NCBI GenBank assembly: GCA_030619865.1
Contig: JAUXAP010000004.1
Span: forward strand, 1 to 56,992
DNA from: Dehalococcoidia bacterium
GTDB lineage: Bacteria > Chloroflexota > Dehalococcoidia > Dehalococcoidales > JAUXAP01
Length of the DNA stretch: 56,992 nucleotides
Direction: 5' to 3'
Positions 38,822 through 48,046 of this stretch are shown here, piece after piece. Numbering within the stretch: position 1 is the first letter of the stretch; every line of letters starts with the position of its first letter. Made by a program: the position numbers and the translations under genes. The notes beneath the pieces are model-generated. The model had not been told where the DNA came from and ran no database searches. It was given only the letters and a program-made list of their open reading frames with translations.

Positions 38822-39754
38822 ATGTTATATGGTACTGGCAAATATAGGTATGAGCTAGTTGATGGTTGGGCGAAATGTCCTGAAGGGTGGTCATTCATGG
38901 ATGTCGGTGGCTTAGCCATCGATTCGGAAGACAGAATATATGTATTAAACAGAGGTGACCATCCGGTGATGATTTTCGACCGTGAGGGCAACTTGCTGGC
39001 TTCGTGGGGGGAAGGTTACTTCAAAAGCGCTCACGGCATCTACGTTAGCCCTGATGGTTTCATCTACTGCACCGATGATGGCGACCATACAGTATCCAAA
39101 TTCACCTCTGAAGGTAAGCTATTACTAACATTGGGCACCAAAGGCAAGCCTTCAGATACTGGTTTTGAGCAAAAAGCTACTCTCCAGGAGAGCTGGGATA
39201 CGATAAAGGGTGGCCCACCATTCAACCGCCCGACTGCTGTAGCCCTGTCTGCCGCGGGTGAAATCTATGTAACCGATGGTCATGCTAACGTACGGGTACA
39301 TAAATTCACTCCTGATGGCAAGTTGCTTTTCTCATGGGGCGAGCCAGGCAATGGTCCCGGTCAGTTCAGAGTTCCCCACTTCCCCTGGGTGGACAAGCAG
39401 GAACGGGTCTGGATTGCTGACCAGGAGAACCACCGAATTCAGATTTTTAATGAGAAGGGTGAATTTCTCAACCAGTGGACTGGGTTTAAACGCCCGAACT
39501 GTATATTTATCGATGATGAGGAAGTGGTGTATATCTCTGAGCTAGGCCGGCGAGTAAGCATATTCACCATTGATGGTAAGCTGCTGGCACGCTGGGGCAG
39601 CGAAGGGGAAGATAAGGGAAAAGGGTTGTTTCTTGGTCCCCACGCCATAGTGGTAGACTCCCGTGGCGACCTCTATGTTGGCGAGATACCCATGACTATG
39701 GCTAAAGTTGACCGAGGACTCAGAGCTGTATATAAGTTTGCCAGGAAAACTTAG
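38822..39754 (+). CDS. NHL-repeat beta-propeller protein (peptidylglycine amidating lyase-like)
   Basis: Repeated DREGNLLASWGEGYF...SPDGFIYCTDDGDHTVSKFTSEGKLLLTLG... NHL blades. Confidence 0.85.
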   Translation: MLYGTGKYRYELVDGWAKCPEGWSFMDVGGLAIDSEDRIYVLNRGDHPVMIFDREGNLLASWGEGYFKSAHGIYVSPDGFIYCTDDGDHTVSKFTSEGKLLLTLGTKGKPSDTGFEQKATLQESWDTIKGGPPFNRPTAVALSAAGEIYVTDGHANVRVHKFTPDGKLLFSWGEPGNGPGQFRVPHFPWVDKQERVWIADQENHRIQIFNEKGEFLNQWTGFKRPNCIFIDDEEVVYISELGRRVSIFTIDGKLLARWGSEGEDKGKGLFLGPHAIVVDSRGDLYVGEIPMTMAKVDRGLRAVYKFARKT

Positions 39755-39785
39755 GCGTTAACTTGAATTGATAGAGTAAAAGGTA

Positions 39786-40685
39786 TCAAGCCTTCAAGAG
39801 GCCCAAATTGACTAATGTCTGTCTGATTTGGGCTCTTTGTTGCTTATTGAGCGGTAGCAGAGGCTTCCTTGCCGGTCCTGCCGGCAGACCGAGCATCTCC
39901 ATAGCCTCCTTGCAGGGTTGCACATAACCGGGGTCATAGTCGAGAAATCGGTTCAGGTTTTGCAACTTATTATGGATTGATAGGGCAGTTTTGTGGTCAC
40001 CTTTAGTAAAGGCATTGAAGAGTTCGACTATTTGCCCGGGGACGATACAGGCGGCTGTTGAAAAAATACCGGTGCTACCGGCGCATAAACTGGGGTAGAA
40101 CTGACTGTCTATGCCGGTGAGGGCGGGGAACTTATTAGTCGTTAATCTTATTACTTCCACCAGTTGGCCCAGGTCGGAATTACTCTGCTTTAGCCCGATT
40201 ATTCCATCGAGGGCAGCCAGCTTAGCGATTAAGGCAGGACTCAGGTTATTCCCTGTGTAGAACGGATTATTGTAAATAACCAGAGGGAGGTTCACATTGG
40301 CGACAACCTCCACAAAATACTCATAGAGGCTTTCCTCATTGAGTGGAAAGTAGTATGGGGGGATGAGGATAGCGGCATCTGCGCCTGCTTCCTCGGCGTC
40401 TTTGGTAAGCAGAATAGCCTCCATAGTGGAGCAGGCAGCCGTGCAGGCTATAACCGGCACCTGACCTTTGACTACCTCTACTACAATGCGTGCCACCCTT
40501 TCTCTTTCTTCTCGCAGGAGGTGAGGGAATTCCCCGTTACCGCCGGTGGTCATGATGGCATGAACCCCGTTTTCAAGCACATAGTTCGTTATCTTCCTCA
40601 GACTATCCTCAGCCAGTTGTCCGTCCTGCTTGAAAGGTGTAACAAGCGCTGGTATGACTCCCCTTAGGTCTTGTGCAGTCAGCAT
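39786..40685 (-). CDS. Dihydrodipicolinate synthase/N-acetylneuraminate lyase family aldolase
   Basis: GVIPALVTPFKQDGQLAEDSLRKI, TGGNGEFPHLLREER, LVIYNNPFYTG, IIGLKQSNSD. Confidence 0.9.
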   Translation of the reverse strand: MLTAQDLRGVIPALVTPFKQDGQLAEDSLRKITNYVLENGVHAIMTTGGNGEFPHLLREERERVARIVVEVVKGQVPVIACTAACSTMEAILLTKDAEEAGADAAILIPPYYFPLNEESLYEYFVEVVANVNLPLVIYNNPFYTGNNLSPALIAKLAALDGIIGLKQSNSDLGQLVEVIRLTTNKFPALTGIDSQFYPSLCAGSTGIFSTAACIVPGQIVELFNAFTKGDHKTALSIHNKLQNLNRFLDYDPGYVQPCKEAMEMLGLPAGPARKPLLPLNKQQRAQIRQTLVNLGLLKA

Positions 40686-40743
40686 CTTTCGCCTCCTTGA
40701 AGATTTATAAAGAATAGCAGGCTGAGAGGGTAAAAAGCCCGTA

Positions 40744-42087
40744 TCATTTTAAGGCGTATACGATAATGTCGCAAACATTAGTTCCCGTATTGCCAGTTAC
40801 TATAAGAGACCCACCAATTTTCTTTAGTAATGTGTTGCTATCGTACCTATCAAGGTATGATTCCACATCTATCCCTTTGGCTCTAGCGGCAGCTAAGGAA
40901 TTATTATCAACTATCGCCCCAGCTACATCAGGTAAGAAATCTGAACCATCGGTCCCAACACTGGCGACGATCCATTCACCTTTGTATTCTTGCATTGTTA
41001 GCATAGATACGGCGGCATACTGTTGGTTTCTGCCCCCTTTTCCTGCATTGTCTGGTAATTTCGGGGTTGTTTCTCCACCGATGAGAATTACATCATAGCC
41101 CTTATATTTAGCGTTTAATATCTCCTTTGCTCTAATTTGAGCTATAGTAGTTGTTTCACCCTTTTGCTCAGCAGTGGCTATATATGGATTAAATCCCATT
41201 TCATTTGCCCTTTTGGCCATAGCTTCTAAAGCCAGTCTGTTCTCGCCAATTATATAATTATGGCAATTATCCAGAGTTTTGGGAGTCTCTTCTACCTCAC
41301 CTCGGCAACCCTTCATCAAAAAGTCGATAACAGTCTTTGGTGCTCTCGACAATAAGTCATATCTTTCCAGTACATTATAAGCATCTGAAAAAGTTGAGGA
41401 ATCCGGGAATGTTGGTCCAGACGCAATAACATCTAAGTCATTACCAATTACGTCAGATAATATCAAGGAGACAACAGTTGCCGGTGCATAAAAACGACCT
41501 AACCCCCCTCCTTTTGTCTTAGAGAGGTGTTTTCTTACCGTATTAATTTCATGTATCTCAGCTCCACAGCCTAATAATAATTCTGTTATTGTCTGTTTAT
41601 CTTTCAAATCTACGTTATCAACCGGGCAAGGCATTAAGGCGGAACCTCCGCCTGAAATTAAACATATTACCAGATCATTCTCACCTATAGAATAACGTTC
41701 TCTGAGGGCCAGCATCTGCTTTACGCCATCAATACCTCTTTGGTCCGGCACCGGGTGACCTGCTTCTATTATTTTTATTCGGCTCGTTTTGTAATCAATG
41801 GTCTTACAATTCACAATCCCAGCTGATATGTTTTCTGGCGTTATGATGTTTTCCAGGGTTTCGGCCATAAGACCCGATGCCTTACCCCCGCCAACAACAA
41901 ATATCCTGCCTTTAGACAGGGGATAAGCATAGTCATTCATAGTTAAAATCCGGCGAGCTGAATCATAGTTAACTGCGGATTTCATAGTAGCCGGAGGGAG
42001 GACTCGAGCAATACCAACTTCAATAAGGTCCCAAACCTGCTTTCTTAATTCAGTTGTAGAAAGCTCACGCTTGTTTTTTATAATCAT
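40744..42087 (-). CDS. Glycerate 2-kinase (DUF4147/MOFRL family)
   Basis: IFVVGGGKASGLMAETLE, LVICLISGGGSALMPCP, KHLSKTKGGGLGR, GGETT, GKGGRNQQYA, GTDGSDFLPDVAGAIVD. Confidence 0.93.
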   Translation of the reverse strand: MIIKNKRELSTTELRKQVWDLIEVGIARVLPPATMKSAVNYDSARRILTMNDYAYPLSKGRIFVVGGGKASGLMAETLENIITPENISAGIVNCKTIDYKTSRIKIIEAGHPVPDQRGIDGVKQMLALRERYSIGENDLVICLISGGGSALMPCPVDNVDLKDKQTITELLLGCGAEIHEINTVRKHLSKTKGGGLGRFYAPATVVSLILSDVIGNDLDVIASGPTFPDSSTFSDAYNVLERYDLLSRAPKTVIDFLMKGCRGEVEETPKTLDNCHNYIIGENRLALEAMAKRANEMGFNPYIATAEQKGETTTIAQIRAKEILNAKYKGYDVILIGGETTPKLPDNAGKGGRNQQYAAVSMLTMQEYKGEWIVASVGTDGSDFLPDVAGAIVDNNSLAAARAKGIDVESYLDRYDSNTLLKKIGGSLIVTGNTGTNVCDIIVYALK

Positions 42088-42114
42088 AGCCTTCTTCAGC
42101 TTCTACATACCTTG

Positions 42115-42495
42115 TTACTCGTTGCTCTCCTTCTCGATGGTGATTGCTGTTCCCGAAGCTACTTGTGTAAATGTAGTTGCATCACCAATGACTTTGCCAA
42201 AGACAGTAACCGGGCTGGCTGGGCGGATCTGGTCTCCCTGACTAACCGGAGTTAGCCCAAAGAATATGCAAAAGGCATTGCCCGGCGGCCAATAGCCCAG
42301 GTCCCCGATGCTTACCACTTCTTGTCCAGCCTCCTGCTCGAGTTTGACGGGAATTGAGAAATATATTTCTTCCCCCCACCGATTAGCCTGACCTTTGATA
42401 GGCAAGGCTTCCCAGATTGCTTGAGCCGTCTTGTTATCATTTAGCTCGGCTGTTGCCTCAATTGGAGCGGCTTTTATTCGAATTTTTCTTCCCAT
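42115..42495 (-). CDS. Cyclophilin-like fold protein (DUF369/TM1367-like)
   Basis: AELNDNKTAQAIWEALPIKGQANRWGEEIYFSIPV...GDLGYWPPGNAFCIFFGLTP. Confidence 0.75.
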   Translation of the reverse strand: MGRKIRIKAAPIEATAELNDNKTAQAIWEALPIKGQANRWGEEIYFSIPVKLEQEAGQEVVSIGDLGYWPPGNAFCIFFGLTPVSQGDQIRPASPVTVFGKVIGDATTFTQVASGTAITIEKESNE

Positions 42496-42520
42496 GTTAA
42501 TCTACCTCCAAACATTATTA

Positions 42521-42546
42521 GCGAGCCTGAATATTTTCAGGCTCGC
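42521..42546. other. Perfect 11-bp stem hairpin inside catabolic operon
   Basis: GCGAGCCTGAA-TATT-TTCAGGCTCGC between the garR-like and cyclophilin-like genes. Confidence 0.7.
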
Positions 42547-42566
42547 TTGATTACAAGACAATCCGC

Positions 42567-43454
42567 CTATCCGCTGACCTTGTGGTTGGCCAGCTTTTCC
42601 AGTGCCAGCACCAAAGCTGAATGGTCTAGGTCACTGTCGCCCTGTGCTGCCACCGCATTATATAGTTCCTGCGCTGTGGCGGTATTAGGCAGGCTCAATC
42701 CCAGGATGCGCGCCCCTTCCAGGGCCAAGTTCAGGTCCTTTTGCTGATGTCGGATGCGAAAACCAGGCGCAAAGGTGCGCTTAATCATTCGTTCACCGTG
42801 CAGGTCTAGAATCCGGCTTTGGGCAAACCCACCAAGTAGTGCTTCCCTCACTTTTGCCGGGTCAGCGCCCGCTTTAGAGGCAAATAAAAGGGCTTCACTA
42901 ATCGCTTCAATGGTTAAACCAACTACAATCTGGTTGGCTACCTTACAGGTCTGGCCATCCCCGTTGCCACCGATATGGATGATGTTTTTGCCCATAATCT
43001 CAAAGTAAGGCTTGATTTGGGCAAACACTTTGGGTTTGCCACCTACCATAATGGAAAGAGCAGCCTTTTCCGCACCTACTTGGCCACCGGAAACAGGGGC
43101 ATCCAGCATTTCCACACCCATAGCATCGAGCTTTTTGGCAAACTCCTTAGTAGCGATCGGGGAGATGGAACTCATATCTACTACGATGGAACTTGACCTG
43201 ACGCCCTCAGCTACACCATCCTTGCCAAACAAGACAGCTTCCACATCGGGCGTATCTGGTACCATGATAATGATTATATCGGATTTCTGGGCTACCTCTT
43301 TGCAACTGCTACAGGCCACTGCACCCTTTGAAGCCAGTTCCTTGATCGATCCCGGGATCACGTCATAGACATGAACTGTGTGCCCAGCGGCTAGCAGATG
43401 ACCAGACATCGGCTTGCCCATTATCCCTAATCCAATAAATCCAATATTTGCCAT
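42567..43454 (-). CDS. 2-hydroxy-3-oxopropionate (tartronate semialdehyde) reductase / 3-hydroxyisobutyrate dehydrogenase family
   Basis: MANIGFIGLGIMGKPMSGHLLAAGH, DAPVSGGQVGAEKAALSIMVGG, GDGQTCKVANQIVVG. Confidence 0.9.
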   Translation of the reverse strand: MANIGFIGLGIMGKPMSGHLLAAGHTVHVYDVIPGSIKELASKGAVACSSCKEVAQKSDIIIIMVPDTPDVEAVLFGKDGVAEGVRSSSIVVDMSSISPIATKEFAKKLDAMGVEMLDAPVSGGQVGAEKAALSIMVGGKPKVFAQIKPYFEIMGKNIIHIGGNGDGQTCKVANQIVVGLTIEAISEALLFASKAGADPAKVREALLGGFAQSRILDLHGERMIKRTFAPGFRIRHQQKDLNLALEGARILGLSLPNTATAQELYNAVAAQGDSDLDHSALVLALEKLANHKVSG

Positions 43455-43468
43455 TGTTTTCCTCCTTT

Positions 43469-44251
43469 TTAAAGATAAGGTTTGACCCATCCAAGGCCAT
43501 CTTCTGTCACGCCAGCGGGATTGTACTCACACCCAATCCAACCATCATACCCTGCCTCATCAATGAAACGAAACAGGTTGGGGAAGTTAATCTCGCCAGT
43601 TCCCGGCTCGTGTCGTCCCGGATTATCGCCGAGCTGAATATGCGCGATAAGGGGAAGGTTATCTAGTATGGTTTTCGTCAGATTACCTTCCATAATCTGC
43701 ATATGATAGATGTCATATTGAAGCCGAATATTGGGGTGACCTACTTCCTTCATCAGCTGGAGTGAGTCTCGTGTATGTACCAGGTAAAATCCGGGAATAT
43801 CTTGGGAATTTAGGGGTTCGATTAGTAAGGTAATGTTTTCCTTTCCCAGGGCGGTGGCGGCAAATCGAAGGTTATCCACCAGCGTCTGGCGAACTTTTTC
43901 CGGTGGCGCCTCCTTGGGAGTTATTCCAACAAGGCAATTCAGGCGAGAGCATCGCAAAGCTTTAGCGTAATTGATAGCTAATCCCACGCCCTCTTGGAAT
44001 TCTCCCTCCCGTCCTGGCAAGCAGGCAATACCACGTTCCCCACCGGCCCAGTCACCAGCCGGCAGATTAAACAATACCTGTTCCAGACCATGCTTATCCA
44101 GCCTTTCCGCTAGCTCCGCCGCTTTCCATTCATAGGGAAGTAAGAATTCAATTCCTTTAAAACCAGCTATGGATGCCCGTTCAAAACGGTTCAGGAAATC
44201 AACCTCTTTGAATAGCATGGTTAAATTAGCGCTGAATTTGAGCATAAGCAT
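43469..44251 (-). CDS. Hydroxypyruvate isomerase-like TIM barrel
   Basis: KFSANLTMLFKEVDFLNRFERASIAGFKGIEFLLPYEW, LLIEPLNSQDIPGFYLVHT, QYDIYHMQIMEGNLT. Confidence 0.9.
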   Translation of the reverse strand: MLMLKFSANLTMLFKEVDFLNRFERASIAGFKGIEFLLPYEWKAAELAERLDKHGLEQVLFNLPAGDWAGGERGIACLPGREGEFQEGVGLAINYAKALRCSRLNCLVGITPKEAPPEKVRQTLVDNLRFAATALGKENITLLIEPLNSQDIPGFYLVHTRDSLQLMKEVGHPNIRLQYDIYHMQIMEGNLTKTILDNLPLIAHIQLGDNPGRHEPGTGEINFPNLFRFIDEAGYDGWIGCEYNPAGVTEDGLGWVKPYL

Positions 44252-44365
44252 TCCTCCTCATGTATGATTATCCAATCGCTATATACCATTATGCCAAGCT
44301 GTATATAGGCTGTCAAACAAACCTAGCGTGGTCTTCTGGAAAAGTGGTTTCTATTGCGCCTTTAT

Positions 44366-45124
44366 CTATTTCACCGCACCTCGGGCCTTAGCCAGTGCCA
44401 TCTGCGCACCCTGAACCATAAAACTTTCAGCGCTACCCACAGTATTGAAGATGAAACCTTTCTCTAATGCCCAATCGATGTTATCGAAGGTGGCAAACAT
44501 GCCCGCTGGTTTGCCGCACTGCTTGGCTGTCGCCAACACCTGGTCAAAGGCTTCCAAGTACCGTGGTTCGTTCCATTTCGGGGGCATACCAAATCCCAAG
44601 TTGCATGATAAATCTGAGGGTCCCACATAGCAGACATCTACCCCTGGCACCGAGAGTATCTCACCCAGGTTCTCTATCGCTTTTGGTGTCTCTACCTGAA
44701 CAGCAATAAGAATCTCATCATTAGCTGTTTTAAAGTAATCCGGGTCAAACTTCTGCGCCCGTCTGCCTGCAAAGCCCCTGATTCCCTCTGGCGGATATTT
44801 GCAAGCCCTCACCGCCATTTCCGCCTCCTCCTTTGAGTTGACCCAGGGAACTAGAACTCCGTAGGCGCCGATATCCAGAACGCGCTTGATAACTACGAAG
44901 TCATTCCATTGGGGCCTAACGATGGGAATACAGCTGCTCCCACCCATTGACTGCATCATTCCCTTCATGGTCTCATAGCTCAAGGTACCATGCTCGGAAT
45001 CCAGCACAAGCCAGTCAAACCCGAGCCGGGAGATTCTCTCGGTTATATCCGGGTGACCGATAGAAACAAAAGTGCCGATAACAGCCTCACCCTTCTTCAG
45101 TTTCTCTTTTAGTGGGTTCTTCAA
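44366..45124 (-). CDS. HpcH/HpaI family aldolase (2-dehydro-3-deoxyglucarate aldolase-like)
   Basis: GTFVSIGHPDITERISRLGFDWLVLDSEHG, IPIVRPQWNDFVVIKRVLDIGAYGVLVPWVNS, VCYVGPSDLS. Confidence 0.92.
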   Translation of the reverse strand: MKNPLKEKLKKGEAVIGTFVSIGHPDITERISRLGFDWLVLDSEHGTLSYETMKGMMQSMGGSSCIPIVRPQWNDFVVIKRVLDIGAYGVLVPWVNSKEEAEMAVRACKYPPEGIRGFAGRRAQKFDPDYFKTANDEILIAVQVETPKAIENLGEILSVPGVDVCYVGPSDLSCNLGFGMPPKWNEPRYLEAFDQVLATAKQCGKPAGMFATFDNIDWALEKGFIFNTVGSAESFMVQGAQMALAKARGAVK

Positions 45125-45330
45125 TGTCTGCCTCCTTTTAGCTTTACCTTTTGGATGGGTTTAAAAACCCGAAGTTCACTATATAAAGCCATTGCGTAAA
45201 TGTCAAGAAAGAGTTAAATTCAGCCGCATAATTATTGTGTAGCCCAAATATTTTGATGGCCTTAAAACTACCTATATGGGTTGAAATATGCTTTAATATA
45301 TAAAGACATTAACCTTAAAGGAGAGATGGG

Positions 45331-45987
45331 ATGGACCAAATAGAGTTAAAGGTTACTAGCCGGGAGATTCTGGGTAAGAAGGTCAGGTTTTTACGCCGCC
45401 AGGGGGTTATTCCGGTGCATCTCTATGGTCCCGGTATCGAGTCAATGGCGTTACAATGTGACACCACTGAGCTTCAGCGTGTGTTAGATGAGGCAGGAAA
45501 AACACAGCTTATCAGTCTTAAAATCGATAACGAAAAAAAACCAAGGACCGTTGTAGTTCATGAAGTTCAGATAGAGCCGCAAACAGGTGAATCACTCCAT
45601 GTAGATTTTTATCAGGTGAAAATGGCGGAGAAGGTGAAGGTAGAGATTCCTATTGTTCTGGTTGGAGAAGCGCCCGCCTTGAAGTTAAAAGAGAATATGC
45701 TGGTACAGGAGCTCAATACTCTGTCTGTTGAGTGCCTCCCCGCTAAAATTCCTCCCAGCGTAGAACTGGACCTCAATTCCCTCACCGAGTCAGAGCAGGC
45801 AGTGCGAGTGAAGGACATTGAGCTGGACAGGGAAGTTACTGTTCTTAACGACCCGGAACTAGTGATGGTGAAAGTTAGTGTACGACGTATAGAGAAGGTA
45901 GAAGAACCGGTGATAGCTGAAGAAGAAGAAGAGGTTGAAGTTCCTGAAGAAGCTCCGGTAGGTGAAGAGGAACCAAAAGAGGAATAA
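45331..45987 (+). CDS. rplY: 50S ribosomal protein L25/CTC
   Basis: LKVTSREILGKKVRFLRRQGVIPVHLYGPG; VHEVQIEPQTGESLHVDFYQV; acidic C-terminal tail. Confidence 0.93.
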   Translation: MDQIELKVTSREILGKKVRFLRRQGVIPVHLYGPGIESMALQCDTTELQRVLDEAGKTQLISLKIDNEKKPRTVVVHEVQIEPQTGESLHVDFYQVKMAEKVKVEIPIVLVGEAPALKLKENMLVQELNTLSVECLPAKIPPSVELDLNSLTESEQAVRVKDIELDREVTVLNDPELVMVKVSVRRIEKVEEPVIAEEEEEVEVPEEAPVGEEEPKEE

Positions 45988-46033
45988 TTATTTGTATGCT
46001 TGATACCTCTATGTAGTAATCGTGACGCTCAAA

Positions 46034-46621
46034 TCACTGCTCCATTGTGATCAGCACATCATCTATATGGCATGTCTCCTTACTATCTACCAGTGCTGAA
46101 CCATCAAACCTTAACCTGAAGTCAGAATTGAAGTATTGAGAATCAGTTATCTCTTCACTAAAATAGCACCACTCTTTGTCCTGGAAAGTGGGATATTCTA
46201 TCAAATCATACAAGGTATCATATGTGCTGCCATTATAGAGCTGGACAAGTATATCGCCAGTATCCAAACCATCTGGATTGAACCAGAAGGATACGGTAAT
46301 ACTAGTTGCTTCTGATGCATCTAAACTGTCAGAGGTGAGGTAACCGTTAGTGTTCTTTTTGCACTCGGCAGCGTAACTACCGCTATGAGGGTAGGCTTTC
46401 CTACCCCAGTTGGTCGTTCCATTGTCATCCCAGTTACTATCCCATGGGTCGACTTCAAAACCATCATTAAGCAAAGTCACGGTTGCGATTTCCCAGGCGG
46501 TGAAGCGGCTACCAGTCGAAGCCTCACTATCACTGAAATAACCGAAGGTGCTTTTAGTGACCATAACCAGGAGCATGGTAAAAGCTAACAGGAGAAATAA
46601 GATTTTTTTCATTTCTGGCAC
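46034..46621 (-). CDS. SipW-type signal protein with jelly-roll/lectin-like domain
   Basis: MKKILFLLLAFTMLLVMVTKSTFGYFSDSEASTGSRFTAWE (FSDxExSxGN-like), then beta-rich WGRKAYPHSGSYAAEC...ITVSFWFNPDGLDTGDILVQLY. Confidence 0.7.
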   Translation of the reverse strand: MPEMKKILFLLLAFTMLLVMVTKSTFGYFSDSEASTGSRFTAWEIATVTLLNDGFEVDPWDSNWDDNGTTNWGRKAYPHSGSYAAECKKNTNGYLTSDSLDASEATSITVSFWFNPDGLDTGDILVQLYNGSTYDTLYDLIEYPTFQDKEWCYFSEEITDSQYFNSDFRLRFDGSALVDSKETCHIDDVLITMEQ

Positions 46622-46655
46622 CTCCTTTTTATTTTAGTGATAACCTCTACTCTGC

Positions 46656-47198
46656 TTACGGATTGTTAACTGTTTGCTCGGCAATAAAGTTGAAAGTTAC
46701 ATTGGTACTTAGACCCTAGTATTCATTCCCCGTATCAGCCGGCAGGGTAATCCTGATAGCTAGATAATCTTCAGAGCCACCAGCCACAATCCTGTCCCCT
46801 GCTTGTTGCCCTTGAGCTGGGTCACCAATGTGAGCCCCGCTGAGAGAGCCATTATACAAGTCTATGCTATTTTCATAGTCGTAGAGTCGGCACTGCAACT
46901 GATTAGCCAACGTTGTTCCTGAAACCACATCAGTGGTCATGGCGTAGCGAAGTTGCAAAGTGCCATTATTGTTGATGCTTACCCTTGCCTCAACTGTTTC
47001 TCCTGGCGCTATTGAGCTCACATTAAAGGGAAGCGGCACACCACTTTCATTAGTCCAGGACAAATCTAATGTTCCAGCAGCCAGGGTATTCCCAGTTGAG
47101 GTCTCAGTATCTAGAAAGTAAGCCCAGGCGCCGATGACAGACAAGCTGACAATGAGTAAGAAAGCGATAGTCAAGCCAAGTATCTTCTTCATCAGCAC
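46656..47198 (-). CDS. TasA/camelysin-like SipW-dependent secreted protein, interrupted by one in-frame TAG (46716-46718)
   Basis: KKILGLTIAFLLIVSLSVIGAWAYFLDTETSTGNTLAAGTLDLSW; after TAG the frame continues GLSTNVTFNFIAEQTVNNP then TAA at 46656-46658. Confidence 0.75.
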
Positions 47199-47297
47199 CC
47201 TCCTTTGCTTACAGTGTTTTTCTGGTAGTAGGGGCTAAGGGTCTTATGGACTCCCTGGCCCCGTTCAGTTGGTGTTACGTATCTGGTTTAGCCTATC

Positions 47298-47918
47298 TTA
47301 GTCGGCGGCTGCTTGTTCCAGGGTAAAGGTTATGTCGAAGCTTACGCTGTCACCCTGAATATCATTCCCGGCCGTAGTTGGAATGCGCCATAAGATGATG
47401 AAGTCATCAGCAGCTGAAGCAATTATTGTCTCTACGGCATCAAAACTGTCGCTGCCGTAGTTGTCTATGGCGGCATAGTCTAAGGCAGTTGGATTATTAT
47501 AGGTAGTACCATCTGACTTAAGACCAATATCTCCGCTGCTCCAATCACCACTCTGGTCCACATCAATGTAGACCGCTATCTCAGCATTAGCTCCAAGCTC
47601 TCCACTACCACCCTCATATTCCGTGCCGCCGGCTCCAGGGGTATTGGTAATAGCTGAAAATGTGACATCCAGTTCCCCATTAAGACTGCCAGCATTAGCC
47701 AGCGTGCTGCTGCCGTTACCGCTGTCACCGGGCGCCTTGTCTGTCACTGAGAATGTGGTAACAGCTGTATTTCCCCCATCGATATTGAGGTCCAGTGTTC
47801 CGGCGGTGAGGCTGTTGTCCGTGCTTGCCTCAGTATCGCTGAAGTAAGCCCAGGTACCACCGCCCACCAATGCCATTACAAGTAATGCTGCTACTGTTAA
47901 ACCGAGTATCTTTTTCAT
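47298..47918 (-). CDS. TasA/camelysin-like SipW-dependent secreted protein
   Basis: MKKILGLTVAALLVMALVGGGTWAYFSDTEASTDNSLTAGTLDLNIDGG; C-term DSVSFDITFTLEQAAAD. Confidence 0.85.
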   Translation of the reverse strand: MKKILGLTVAALLVMALVGGGTWAYFSDTEASTDNSLTAGTLDLNIDGGNTAVTTFSVTDKAPGDSGNGSSTLANAGSLNGELDVTFSAITNTPGAGGTEYEGGSGELGANAEIAVYIDVDQSGDWSSGDIGLKSDGTTYNNPTALDYAAIDNYGSDSFDAVETIIASAADDFIILWRIPTTAGNDIQGDSVSFDITFTLEQAAAD

Positions 47919-48003
47919 TCCTTTTCCTCCTTTTTTGTGTTAGTAGTTTGCGTTTCGGGTTGTTATCTAGCCCCACCTAGCTCCTTTTCATTCTAGTGTG
48001 TCA

Positions 48004-48021
48004 AAATTAATTACTCATAAA
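48004..48021 (-). repeat. 18-bp element upstream of TasA-like gene 47298-47918, copy 1
   Basis: aaattaattactcataaa identical to 48980-48997. Confidence 0.7.
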
Positions 48022-48046
48022 AACTGTATTTAGATTCCATTAAAAA

